A DNA stretch of 64,000 nucleotides, from contig NC_083681.1 in NCBI RefSeq assembly GCF_033118175.1, positions 15,580,001-15,644,000 on the forward strand, in the 5' to 3' direction. This DNA is from Dama dama. Its lineage: Eukaryota; Chordata; Mammalia; Artiodactyla; Cervidae. A program made the position numbers and the translations under genes. The notes under the pieces are model-generated. The model did no database searches, was not told the DNA's origin, and was given only the letters and a program-made list of their open reading frames with translations. Below, piece by piece: positions 11,029-22,359 of the stretch. How positions within the stretch are numbered: position 1 is the stretch's first letter; every line of letters starts with the position of its first letter.

Positions 11029-11450
11029 CTGTTAGCAATATTATACCCAATTCTTCCTAGTAATTTTAAGTACAAGTCACAGTAGTAAGCATATGTAGCC
11101 AGACTGATTTGGAGAATAGTTTCCCATTTTTTCTCATCGAAACCTACCGGATCGCATAACCTTAGGGTTCCAAGAGATAGAATTTCCTATAAGAAACCTG
11201 ACTTTCTTCAAACCATGAATTTTCTGCTACCAATAGCTTCAAACTTATATCCCAAAGGTGCTCCTATATAAGACAGGACCCCAACACAGTACTTGCGACA
11301 GGTAAACCTTTCCCTTCACCTTGGGGTGTTGGAAGTGGATGGAAAAGTCATCCATATTTTATGTGATCATACTGCATGTCACCATGTTAGTGTGTGACAA
11401 ACTGCTCTGATTGCAATCTTTTACATTTATATATGTGTACCATTTTTTAA
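11029..11450. other. Unique sequence, no gene seen
   Basis: No recognisable repeat or coding region. Confidence 0.5.
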
Positions 11451-11662
11451 GGGCTTCCCAGTTGGCTCAGTGGGCTCAGAATATGCCTACCAATGCAGGA
11501 GACACAGGAGACAAGGGATCGATCCCTAGGTGGGGAAGATCCCCTGGTGTAGGAAATGGCAACCCAGTCCACTATTCTTGTCTGGAAAATGGACAGAGGA
11601 GCCCAGCGGGCTACAGTCCACAGGGTGGCAAAGAGTCGGACATGACTGAGCACACACACTAC
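11451..11662 (+). mobile_element. Bov-tA SINE
   Basis: Plus-strand copy from 'gggcttcccagttggctcag' to 'gtcggacatgactgagca', followed by a short CA and T-rich tail. Confidence 0.94.
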
Positions 11663-11684
11663 TTTTTTTAAAACCTTTACACAT

Positions 11685-11830
11685 CATGATTTTATTAGGA
11701 CAGTCCCTTTCGTAGATTAGGAGACTGAGTCCTAGCAGGTTTAAAGTGACAGGTTATGCAGCTGATTCACAGAGGAGACAGGACCAGCGCCCACGTCTCT
11801 TAACTTCTGGACCAGCGTTCTTTCTACTAT
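11685..11830 (-). mobile_element. MIR SINE fragment
   Basis: Antisense MIR pattern: 'gtagattaggagactgagtc' and 'cttctggaccagcgttcttt'. Confidence 0.68.
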
Positions 11831-12184
11831 ACTAGGCTGTTGAAAGTTCTCAGTGTTATCATGTGCTTCTCATCTTTTCCCTGAAAAATCACAAGACAGC
11901 ATGATGTTATCTGGCCTATCACTGTAAATATTTTAGCATTTAAATGAGGAGGAGGAGAAAAATGAGAGAGAAAAATGTTTCTGTAGAGATCTTTTTCAAA
12001 GATAGGAGGGTTCTTGGGCTCCATCCAGAGAGCATGAGTGTTTAATGAGACTATTGTCCACAAATCAGTGCAGGGGTAACAATGAGGGGGTAGCTGTTCA
12101 GTGGTTCTCAGTCTCCCTCAAGGTCTGCAGAGGGAAAACAGGAAGCGAGGTTAGTACTGACAGAAGCTGCCTCTGGTCCTGGCC
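11831..12184. other. Unique sequence, no gene seen
   Basis: Nothing recognisable. The antisense open frame here has no domain I can name. Confidence 0.5.
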
Positions 12185-12330
12185 TTGAGGAACGCAGGTC
12201 ACTCTCTGAGCCTCACTGTCATTGTCTCTAAAATGAGGGCAACTGTTCCTGTTTTGCCCAGCTCACAGAGTTGTTTTTGAGAATCCAGTAAGGTAATGCA
12301 TTACAAATTCCTGGAAGACTATTCACATTA
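12185..12330 (+). mobile_element. MIR SINE fragment
   Basis: Sense MIR pattern: 'tctctgagcctcactgtcat', 'tctctaaaatgagggcaact' and 'aatccagtaaggtaatgca'. Confidence 0.75.
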
Positions 12331-12499
12331 CATGCCATACAAATGTAAGGGATGCTTTTCAATATTATTAATGGATCGCAGAGATTCCACTTCACTGAGA
12401 AAACAATGGAATTAAAAGAATGCACTGCACTTCACTCTAGATCACATTTCTTTCCCTCTTGAATCAAAAATAGGGAAAATATTTATTCCACAGGGTTTG

Positions 12500-13066
12500 T
12501 AGAATAAAAGGATGCAGACATAGAGAAGGGACATGTGGACAGGGTGGAATGGGTAGGAGATAGGGCTGGGTAGGAGACAGGGGAGAGTGGGATGAATTGG
12601 GAGATCAGGGTTGGCATACATACATTTGTTGCTTTTGTGCTAAGTCACCTCGGTCATGTCCAACTCTTTGTGACCCTATGAACCGTATAGTCTGCCAGGC
12701 TCCTCTGTCTATGGGATTCTCAGACCAGAATACTGGGGTGAGTTGCCATGCCCTCATCCAGGGGATCTTCCCGACCCAGGGATTGAACTCGGGCCTCTTA
12801 TGTCTCCTGCACTAGCAGGCAGGTTCTTTACCACTAGCGCCACCTTGGAAGCCATGTTTAAAATAGCTGTTGGGAAGTTGCTGTGTAACACAGGGAGCTC
12901 CGCTTGGCGCTCTGTGATGACGTAGGCGGGTGGGGTGGGGGGTGGTGAGGAGGAGGCTTGAGAGGGGAAGGATACACACACACACACACACACAGCTGTT
13001 TCACTTTGTGTATGGCAGAAACCGACACAACATTGTAAAGCAATTATACTCTAGTGAGAAAGAATA
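12500..13066 (+). mobile_element. L1 3' end, split by a SINE
   Basis: Pieces at about 12500-12636 and 12854-13066 together follow the artiodactyl L1 3' UTR: 'gtgggatgaattgggagatc', 'aacacagggagctccgcttg', and the terminal 'acattgtaaagcaattatac'. It contains an (AC)n run at 12974-12994. The SINE at 12637-12853 sits inside. Confidence 0.85.
12637..12853 (-). mobile_element. Bov-tA SINE inside L1
   Basis: Full-length minus-strand copy ending 'gcgccaccttggaagcc'. Confidence 0.94.
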
Positions 13067-15800
13067 AAAGGAAATGTCTGTAAGGACTTAGAGTAGTACT
13101 TGGTATATACATCTGGCATCTTCTTCAAAACTTCCAGTGATGAAACCTATCCCATCAGATAGCCTAACAAATGATCCCAAGTAGGACAGTGAGCGTTCTT
13201 ATTATTTGTTACTATTTCTGTCATTCTCAGTTTACTCCACTTCCTCTAATTCCACAGTAAAAATAGAGCTATTCATCAGATAGCAAGCCCAGGGCTCCCT
13301 GTCTTCTAAGGTCAGTGACATGAAGGTTGCCACACAAATATTTGGGGGATTATTTAGTGATTAAATCTGGGGCTCTGAGCTGATGAAATGCTGCACATTT
13401 TAACAATTCCACATATTGTTAATCAGAATCTCCTACCATCATGTATTTTTCTGATCTCAGCCTCCCTCCTCTCCCAGATCCCTCCTCCTAGAGTTTCTGG
13501 AAGATCTGCCCATGACTAAACATTTCAACTAGCCCTGGTGTTAAACACTGATGGTTTTTTTTCCTACATAAGCATTCTTCCTGACCATGTTATGAGAGTT
13601 CTCTAGATGTATTTACACGTTTGGTTTGTGTCCCTCAAGGCCCTGACTGATGTTACTCAGCATCCACCCAGCAGTGTGTTTTCAGTTGTTAATTGCCTTA
13701 CCTGGTTAAGAAAAAGCCTAATGAGTTAGGCATCAGAATTTGGAAGAGGACTCCAAGCTATGAAGGGAAAGCCCAGTGCTCATTTCTTTACCTATCTGCC
13801 TTCCTGCCACAAAATTATTAGGCCCTCAAAAGCCCATCATTTCAAAAGCTGTCCTCTTCCTTTATAACCTCCAGCCCTCCCCAGCGAGAACTCCATCCTG
13901 ATCTTTAGTACAATTGAGCTAACATCTTCAGACACTGCAGTTAGGTGTTTTGAAATAAAATGTGTAATTATGGTAGTGGAAAGCTACATCTGATTCCAAA
14001 CAAACCTCGTGTTCCTCCAGCTATAATTAGAGAGCAAGGTTTGCAGCACACATTTTCCCAGCAAAGCCAGTTCAAGTGAGGCTTCTGTTCTTTCAGAGGG
14101 GCTGGGAGATGCAGATGGTGATAGAATGATTGGACATTGGTTCCCCTTCCCAGTTCTAAACAGCTTGTCCATCATCAATCATAGAGACTAAAAAAGCACA
14201 AGGTATGTGTAAGGAATCAGCGTTTGGAGGTTTGGATAGTAGTCTTCCAATGTGCTCATCTCTGAATGGGAACAAATTAGAACAGGAAGGAACGTTACAG
14301 ACTCCCACAGATATCCATGAACCAACATGTGCCGAAGTAAAAACGGTCTTTTAGATGCCTCCAGAGCCTTGCAGCTTTGGATAAAATTAGATATTGTTTT
14401 GAATCATCGCACACATCTCTACAACTTAAAATTCCTAATATTAGAAGCAGGTACAAGGTGCCCAAAGGCTCAGAGGTGTTCCTGTTTCCTATTTGAGGAC
14501 TGTACCTGTGAATCTTCTCAAAAGTGTGCCTTTTCCCACTGTCCTTGTAGGGCTTTTGTAATTAGGCATATTTAGCTGCACCATGTTATACTGCTATAGG
14601 AAGAATCTCATTTGTCAGCAGTTTTAAACTTTGCCAAATAAAGGCTTATTGGCAAACTGCAGTGAACACCCTGATAATGACCCAACTTTAGAAAACACAC
14701 ACCCTGCTGTGTTGTATTCAAGCCACAGTTCTATTGAAATAAAAAGAGAGAGACAATGCCTGCTTTCAGACACTAGAGATCCTTTGTATTCCAATAAAAG
14801 TCTAAATTAATGTTTTAAAAGGTTATTGCTATTTTTTCCCATTTAGCTGGCATCATTTATAACTCTTATTTAGACAAGGTCCTACATTATTTTACTATTG
14901 CTTTTTTGCACAAAAGCTAGTATTTGATTGCGTTAGATCATCGGCTTCTGGTTTTCATTAGACAAACCTGAAATACCCTATTATTAAGATTAAACAAAAA
15001 AAAATAGTTGTTTTCTTATTCTGAAACCTATTATTTTGAGGCTACTCTGACCAGAGGAAAAGAAATCAGCTTTGCAGAACCTGATAGAGAGATCCTTCAA
15101 GAGGAGCAGCATAACCTCATCGATGCTGCATTTGGGTCGCTTGTGTATATGGGTCATTTCCTAGAACTGACAGTGGGGAAGAGGGATACGTTAATTCCTT
15201 GACATTTGCAATACTTTCTTTATTAAGAAAGAACTTTCAAAGTGCAGCATATATGGTAAAAATATACTGTTTATTGTAATGCATGGATCCCTGTGAGGTG
15301 CTCCTGAAAATCTACAATTAGATGGCACTTGGACCTAAGAGTTCTAAGGGTCTTCCAGCTCCGTGTTATTTACACTTCTTGGTATTTATTCAACATAAGG
15401 ATCAGACTGAGCCATTAGTGGTTGAGTGGCAGCCACAGTAGCCTAACAGGAAAACAAGGTCAAGATAACATAGACAAATCAGAACTCCCTTGACTCTCCC
15501 ACCCATTCACATGGGAACTTTGGCCTCCTTGATATCTCCCTAATAGATTCTCTAGAGGCATCTCTTATGGAGGAAGAGATGTATAGTATGTATGTATGCT
15601 ATGTATAGTAAGTATGTCTCTTCCTCCTGACTCATTCTGACTGGTCCATGGGACCTCAGTTAGAAACCATCGTTCTAGGACACCTACCTCAGCCAAGCGA
15701 AGAGGAATTGGGTGCCCTCCCATGAGCGTGCAGACTTCTATAGCTCTAATCACATCGTCCTGTGATCATCTCAGGTTTCTTGGTTTCCTAAAGTGGGCTG
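13067..15800. other. Long unique block, no gene seen
   Basis: The largest transposon-free stretch of the first 20 kb. AT-rich, with short open frames only. A long repeat-poor block like this is where conserved non-coding elements would be expected, but conservation cannot be judged from one sequence. Confidence 0.5.
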
Positions 15801-16040
15801 TGAGCAATGTGATGTGAGGGACCATGTCTTTTCAATGTTAGACTTGTGGCATCTAGCCCACTACATGCGGCAGAGTAGGTGTTTGCATGCTGAGTTGCTT
15901 CAGTTGTGTCCCAGCTCTATGTGACACTGTGAACTGCACCCACTAGGCTCCTCTGTCCATGGGCTTGTCCAGGCAAGAATATTGGAGTGGGTTGCCATTT
16001 CCTTCTCCAACAGTAGGTGTTTAATAAAGGTTGACTAGTA
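15800..16040 (+). mobile_element. L2/MIR-type 3' end split by a SINE
   Basis: Text on both sides of the SINE ('agggaccatgtcttttcaat' and 'gtaggtgtttaataaaggtt') rejoins into an L2-like tail. Confidence 0.55.
15885..16011 (-). mobile_element. Bov-tA SINE, truncated, with TSD
   Basis: Minus-strand copy lacking the tRNA-like head. Flanked by perfect 11-base duplications agtaggtgttt at 15874-15884 and 16012-16022. Confidence 0.95.
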
Positions 16041-16735
16041 TCTTCTCAGACTAGCTTTCTTGACTGTGCCCTCACCTTCGCCAGTTTCCTCTAGTTTTCC
16101 CACAGATTCCCCTGACAACGGCTGGCCCCACTGGTAACATCAGCTAGAGCGTGGGCACCTGCTGACATCAGCATCTGGGTTGGTCATGGCCCCTCTGCCG
16201 ATGCACGGACCCGGACTCAAATGCTGCATCATTTTGTTCACTTATTGTACTCCCTCTGTCTTTGCACCCCCACCCTTCTTTCTAGGACATTCTAAGCATG
16301 GCCTTAAGAGGTGATAAGAAAGCAGCCTGATAGCCGAGATCCGCCAGGCTCAGCATCACCACCTTCTCTGTGACAGTGGTTCAAACTCGTGTACCTTGGT
16401 TTTTATTTCTGAGAATGAGTTTTTCCTCAGGATACTCTCTGGCTCCTGATCTAAATGGAGCTTAGTGGGATGTCCCTTCCCTGTGTCCATTTGATGTACT
16501 CAAATATGTCTGATTCTGAGGGTTAACACAATGGCAGATCTCGCTGCTCTGTAAAACTCTTAGTGCATTAGCAGACTTTGCTCCCTTGGATTTCAGGAGA
16601 GGTGTCGAGGGTCCTGATGGGGTAAACTACAGGGCACTCAGTTAAAGCTGAATATCTGATAAACAACAAATACATTCTTAAAGTATGTCTCAAATACTTC
16701 ACGGGATATACTTATACTTAAGAAGTGCTGCTCTT
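16041..16735. other. Unique sequence, no gene seen
   Basis: No recognisable repeat or coding region. Confidence 0.5.
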
Positions 16736-16739
16736 GGGC

Positions 16740-16990
16740 CCCAAAGTAAACACCTCCCCAGAGTGATAACGATATTGTCACGTCATCCTTTATCCCCACC
16801 TACCTGAGCTTGTTGTAAGCCTTTGAGTATTGAACAACTAATGAGAAAAAAATAAATGGTCAACAGGGTGGTGAGATCAGGCAGGATGTTACATGAGACA
16901 TACCTTTACTAAAAAGTGACGTCTGATGTTTACATAAAATGCACATTTATTTGGGTGTCCTGCGTTTTTATTTGCTACACCAGGCAATCT
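16740..16990 (+). repeat. Unidentified diverged repeat, copy A
   Basis: Aligns by eye with 18085-18330 in the same orientation. Shared text includes 'taagcctttgagtattgaac' here against 'taagcctttgaggattgaat' there, and a GTCAACAG followed by an ATCAGGC match. I estimate about 70-75% identity over the best 150 bases. I do not recognise the family. It may be an old segmental duplication or an ancient repeat. Confidence 0.6.
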
Positions 16991-17235
16991 TGCAACAAAT
17001 AGCCATTGGAAGGGCAGGGACAGTAATAGTCCCAGTATGTCCCTGAAGTGACAGCCCCAGGGCAGCCCTTGGCAGAACACATGGAACTGTCAGCTGTCTC
17101 TGAACCCCTGACCCCCAGGCTCACCCCAATCCAGACGGCCTTCCCAGTTCTTAAGGAAGGACACAGCACCAAATCAGCAAGTTCTAGACTCTAGATATGT
17201 CTTACTTGTGTATCTTGAGTGGTGAAAGTCTTTGG
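16991..17235. other. Unique sequence between repeats
   Basis: No gene or repeat recognised. Confidence 0.45.
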
Positions 17236-17236
17236 G

Positions 17237-17445
17237 GGACTTCTCTGGTGGTCCGGTGATTAAGAATCTGCCCCTCAATGCAGGGGATGTGGTTTCAATC
17301 CCTAGTTGGGGAACTAAGATCCCACATGCTGTGGAGCAACTAAGCCCGCGTACCGTAACTATGAGCCCACATGCCACAACTAGAGTCCACATGCCGATAT
17401 GAAAGATCACACATGGTGCAACTAAGACCTGATGCAAATAAAAGA
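17237..17445 (+). mobile_element. CHR-type SINE
   Basis: Plus-strand copy starting 'gacttctctggtggtccggt', with tRNA-like boxes and then the long CHR body ('gtggagcaactaagcccgcg'). It lies directly upstream of a BovB fragment. Confidence 0.9.
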
Positions 17446-17449
17446 ATAC

Positions 17450-17865
17450 AATTTAGAGTTGGACCATAAACAAGGCTGAGAGCTGAACAATAGATGCTTT
17501 TGAACTGTGGTGCTGGAGAAGACCCTTGAGAGTCCCTTGGACAGCATGGAGATTAAATCAGTCAATCTTAAGGAAATCAGTCCTAAATATTCACTTGAAG
17601 GACTGATGCTGAAGCTGAAGCTCCAATTCTATGGCCACCTGATGTGAAGAGCTGACTCATTGGAAAAGACCCTGATGCTGGGAAAGATTGAAGGCAGGAG
17701 GAGAAGGGGATGACAGAGGATGAGGTGGCTGGATGACATCATCAACTCAATGAACATGAATTTAAGCAAACTCCAGAAAATAGTGAAGGACAGGGAAGCT
17801 GGGCCTGCTGCAGTCCATGAGGTCGCAAAGAATCAGACATGACTAAACAACTGAACAACAATTTT
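17450..17865 (+). mobile_element. BovB (RTE) LINE 3' end, plus strand
   Basis: Reads as the 3' end of BovB: 'ggaccataaacaaggctgag', 'acctgatgtgaagagctgac' and 'gcaaagaatcagacatgact'. It corresponds to the C-terminal coding region with frame damage. The element is 5' truncated. Confidence 0.93.
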
Positions 17866-18084
17866 AAAATATGTTTTTTTTTAAAAAGAAAAATCTTTGG
17901 AGAATAAGAGAGATGAAATTTTAGAAGCTACCTCTGGCTCCACTGCTTCAGGCTGAATCTTATGGGGCAGCTCCTGAGACTTTATTCAGAGAAAATCCAA
18001 GCTCCACTGTGCCCTGTATGACTTCTGCTAGCCATTCTGCCCTGGGGACTGGACTCGGCTCATCTCAGCCTACTCATGCTGTGC

Positions 18085-18330
18085 CCAAAAATCTAAGTGG
18101 CTCAGAAGAGGTGATAATGGCGTTTTCTTGTCTTCCTTTATTCCTCATCTACCTGGGCTTATGTTAAGCCTTTGAGGATTGAATAACTAACAAGAAAAAT
18201 ATAATTTGTCAACAGTATGATGAAATCAGGCCAAGGCAAGAAATGTGAAAATGAATTAACATGAACAGGATAGAATCTTAATTTTCTTCCCTCAGTCCTG
18301 GCTTTTGTGCTTGCCACAAGTCTAATGGAG
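18085..18330 (+). repeat. Unidentified diverged repeat, copy B
   Basis: Second copy of the segment at 16740-16990, in direct orientation about 1.35 kb away. The CHR SINE and BovB fragment lie between the copies. Confidence 0.6.
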
Positions 18331-18715
18331 ACCGAGATGAACCATGCCAATGCCTGGGATTTGTGACAAAACAAGAGGAGATAAAGAGGGATGAAATCAT
18401 CCATGGAAGAAGGAAGCAATTAACCACATAAAGAAAGTGAAACATCATCAGTGATAAGCCTCGGCAGCAATTTACTCAGGTTTGGGAACTTTTTGTTCAG
18501 AAGGTTTTCAATAAGTTTTCCTAGTTTTCTACAGCTTCCTTGATTCAATAGCTTTTTTTTCAAAAAGACAAAATTATGCAGTCATTACTACCCACATACC
18601 CATGTCTTTATTTTATCACAGTGATTAGATGTGGGTGGAAAGAGTGGAAATAAGCAACAGAGATGGAAATTTCAAAGGTCCTTAATGTTTGCCTTTGCCT
18701 AACTATTTTGTATTA
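18331..18715. other. Unique sequence, no gene seen
   Basis: Nothing recognisable beyond AT-rich DNA. Confidence 0.45.
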
Positions 18716-18832
18716 TAGATCTTCCTTGACTTATGATGGGTTTATCAGGATGAAACCCAAATTAAGTCAAAAATATCTTAAGTTGAAATGCATTTAATGT
18801 GTCTAATCTACTTGAACATCATAGCCTATGTG

Positions 18833-19013
18833 TGTGTTAGTCACTCAGTCATGTCTGACTCTGTGCAATCCCATGGACTGTAGCCCACCAGGCTCCTCTG
18901 TCCATGGGATTCTCCAGGCAAAAATACTGGAGTGGGTTGCCATGCCCTTCTCCAAGGGGTATCCCCGACTCAAGGATTGAACCCAGGTCTCCAGCACTGC
19001 AGGCAGATTCTCT
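18833..19013 (-). mobile_element. Bov-tA SINE in Tigger (first)
   Basis: Minus-strand copy from 'gtgttagtcactcagtcatg' to 'ctgcaggcagattct'. The extreme tRNA-head end is lost. Confidence 0.93.
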
Positions 19014-19170
19014 ATCTGCCTACCTTAAACATGGTCAGAACACTTATATTTGACTACAGTTGGGCTCACTCATCTAGCACAGAGCGTATTTTATAATAAA
19101 GTGTTGAGTATCTCATGTAGTCTATTGGATTCTGTACTGTAAATGAAAAAACAGGATGATTATGTGGTTA

Positions 19171-19367
19171 GGTGCTAAGTCACTTCAGTTGTGTCCGACT
19201 CTTTGTGCCCCTGTGGACCATAGCCCGCCAGGCTCCTCTGTCCATGGGATTTCCCAGACCAGAATACTGGAGTGGGTTACCACATCCTCCTCCAGGATCA
19301 AACTCAAATCTCTTATGTCTACTGCATTGGCAGATGGGCTCTTTACCGCTAGAGCCACCTGGGAAGC
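19171..19367 (-). mobile_element. Bov-tA SINE in Tigger (second)
   Basis: Minus-strand copy ending 'gagccacctgggaagca'. The flanks aggatgatta and agaatgattg form an imperfect target-site duplication. Confidence 0.94.
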
Positions 19368-19869
19368 AGAATGATTGTAAGGGTATCTGTTGTTCACCTG
19401 GTGATGGTTGGCTGCCTAGGAGCTGTGGCATAACCAGAGAGTAGCATACTCTGTATCGCCAACCCAGGAAAAGGTCAGAATTCCCAGTGTGAGGTATGGT
19501 CTCCATTGAATATGTATCATTTTTGCACCATCGTAAAGCCGAACAATATTAGGTTGAGCCATCACTGAGTCTGGGACTCTCTGTATTTTGGTCTTTGCCA
19601 TTGTCTGGTATTGTCTTGAGAGACAAAGCTTCTATACTGTTGTTCTGAAAAGCAGCAGTCACTACTGACTGAAGCAATTATGAGGAAGTGAAAAGGGAAG
19701 ATAGAGCTCCAGAAGTCTGATTTCCAGGTGTCAAATTACCTTTCTCTAGGGTTCAGAAGAGTCTTGTGATAAAGAATTTAATGTGATTGGAGATTTAATT
19801 TTCTCTTACAGATCAAGAAAAAGGAATTGTTATGTAGCCAATATTTGAGATAGTAATTGTTGATAACTT

Positions 19870-20775
19870 TGTCTTTTTTTTTTTAATAGTTCGTATACTA
19901 TATTATTGTATAAGTTAAGATGTACAATACAGTTGAGTCACGGCTTTTAAAGGTTATATATACACCCTGGTGGCTCAGACGGTAAAGAATCTGGCTGCAA
20001 TGCAGGAGACCCAGGTTTGATCCAGAGAAGGAAATGGCTACCCACTCCAGTATTCTTGCCTGGAGAATTACATGGACAGAGAACCCTGGCAGGCTATAGT
20101 CCATGGGGTTGCAAAGAATCATACAACTGTGAGACTATTACTTTCACTTTTTTTCTACTCTGCTCCATTTATAGTTATTATAAAATATTGGCTATATTTC
20201 CCCATGTTGTACAAAACACCCTTGTAGTTTATTTTATACCTAATACCTTAGTCCTCTACCCCTGTACTGCCTCTCCCTGCTTCCCTCCCTCAGTGGTGAC
20301 CACTAGTTTGTTCTCTATATCCATGAGCCTTTTTTTTTTTATTCACTAGTTCACTGTATTTTCTAGATTCAACATATAAGTGATATCATGCAGTGATATC
20401 TTTTCCTGTCTGACTTATTTCAATTAACATAATTCCTTCCAAATACATCCATGTTCCTGCAAATGGCAAAATTTCCTTCTTCTTTATGGCTGAGTAGTAT
20501 TCCTTTCTACATATGTACTACATTTTCTTCATTCATTCCTCTATTGATGGACCCTTAGATTGTTTCATATCTTGGCAATTGTAAATAATGCTGTTTTGAA
20601 CATTGGGATGCATGTATCTTTTCAGATTAGTGTTTGGGGTTTTTTTTTCTTTCAGTTATACACCCAGGAGTGGAATTGTTGGGTCACATGGTAGTTCTAT
20701 TCTTAGTTTTTCGAGAAACCTCCATACCTGTTTTCCACAGTGATTGCACCAATTTACATTTCCACCACCAATACC
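19870..20775 (-). mobile_element. Antisense L1 3' region, split by a SINE
   Basis: Reads as antisense L1: 3' UTR ('taagttaagatgtacaatac'), then the C-terminal ORF2 text ('ggctgagtagtattcctttc', 'cacatggtagttctattctt'), ending in 'tttacatttccaccacc'. Coding frames are broken. The SINE lies at 19963-20150. Confidence 0.88.
19963..20150 (+). mobile_element. Bov-tA SINE inside antisense L1
   Basis: Plus-strand copy from 'caccctggtggctcagacgg' to 'gagactattactttcacttt'. A small internal deletion removes part of the post-tRNA region. Confidence 0.93.
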
Positions 20776-22255
20776 ACTGTCTTTTATCACAGACTGTGGA
20801 TGATAAGCCTAATATATCTGATTTGTGTACAGATTTGTGTTAGGAGAGCTAATTTGGCCCATGGTACATTATGAATAGATATGGGGTGGGGGGAGTTCTA
20901 TTAGCACATGGTTCTTGCATATTCCATTTTTAAGGAACTGTAAGCATCAAATGACATCCTAGGCAACAAAAGTTGCAGGATGATTAAGTAACTATTTTCA
21001 AGAGTTCTGGCGTTACTATATGAAGAAAGTGTAACCAACTACTTTTCACCTTCTTGGAAGAAAGAAGAGGAAACAACTTAAATTTTAGAATGGGTTGTGA
21101 AATCATTTTCATCAGCATCGTATGGTAGAGGACAGGACTCTTCCCCAGGTGTTTGAGAAAGGTAGTGAATGGGACTCAGTAGCCTAGAACAATGTAAAGT
21201 TTTCCCAAGATTCACAAGTTTGAGGGGGGTCATAGAAACCCACTGGTCTCTAACTAGGAAGCTTCTCGGGCCCTTCTTGTGCTGTGGTTCACGGGTTCTT
21301 CCTGCTCGGGCATTCATAAGTGAGGGTGCATTATCAAACCCATCCCCTGGTGGTTCATTCACCCAGCAACATTATTCACAACTCCCCCCATCTTTCTCAC
21401 CCTCTCCAACACACAGGCCGACCACTTGGGGGTAAGGAAAACAGGAAGACTGAAATAAGATCTCCCATTAGCAGCCATTAGGAGCTCAACAGCCACTGAA
21501 ATAGATTTTTCATAAATTTCCTGAGTAGCCTGTGGAACCCAAGATAAAGGGTAGTTTTTGCTCCTTCTTTTACAGATGGCATAAATAACTTCCTTTGACC
21601 ACAAAGCTTTAGAGCTAGGAATGAAGCAAAGATCTCCAAGTCCAGGGACAGTAACATGAGCTCAGGTGGCTGTCTGGAAATTAGCACTTGAAGAGTGTGA
21701 CTAAGGAGGAGGCTTTGGGGAGAGAGAGAACTAATATGGGTATCAACATGGAATAAAGGAAAGCATATTTTTCTTCATTGCTTTGTATGCCATTTTGCTT
21801 CACTTCACCGTTTTCAGACTTTCCATTTTTTCTTACAATAGAAGGATCTTAAGTCATATAAAAAGAAGAATCTTATATTTTTATTACCCTAGATGTATTA
21901 AGGCTTCTTTGGGCCCTAATAACTCTAAGGTGAATAACATTTACCATAGCCATTTCTGAATCATGCTGCCCAAAATGGGAATCACAGAGGCCAAAGCACA
22001 ATTATAACACAATTCCTTGATGGGTATAGGAATATTGTCGGGAACAGTATGGGAAGGGAATTTATTTGATGGAAAGAGACTGCCTTTTTGATATGATTAG
22101 TACATTAAAAAGGTTGTTTAAAAATAAAGGAGTGAAGTATTAAAGGCCAATATATTTAATAATCTTCAGGGTTAGCCCAATTCTAGTTTTCTAACTTGCT
22201 CATCATAATACACATTAGCTATGGGATTAATATGGGCCATAAACACCCATACAGT
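20776..22255. other. Unique sequence, no gene seen
   Basis: No transposon recognised. Opposed short open frames at 21078-21687 show no known domain. Confidence 0.5.
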
Positions 22256-22261
22256 TTTCTC

Positions 22262-22287
22262 CACTCTCTCTCTCTCCCTCCTACCTC

Positions 22288-22330
<43 letters not shown>

Positions 22331-22356
22331 GACACACACACACACACAGTGTGTGT
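22262..22356. repeat. Compound (CT)n-(CA)n microsatellite with GTGTGTG end
   Basis: A CT tract is followed by an interrupted CA tract and then GTGTGTG. The last part is complementary to the CA tract. The tract creates an artificial antisense frame of alternating Cys-Val and Arg-Glu residues. Confidence 0.96.
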
Positions 22357-22359
22357 AGT

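Larger units (their letters stand above)
18716..19584. mobile_element. Tigger-family DNA transposon, split by two SINEs
   Basis: Three pieces (about 18716-18832, 19014-19170 and 19368-19584) rejoin into one non-autonomous Tigger-like element. They run from 'cttgacttatgatgggttta' through 'tataataaagtgttgagtat' to 'tgcaccatcgtaaagccgaa'. The outer ends are roughly complementary. No transposase frame is present. Confidence 0.8.
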
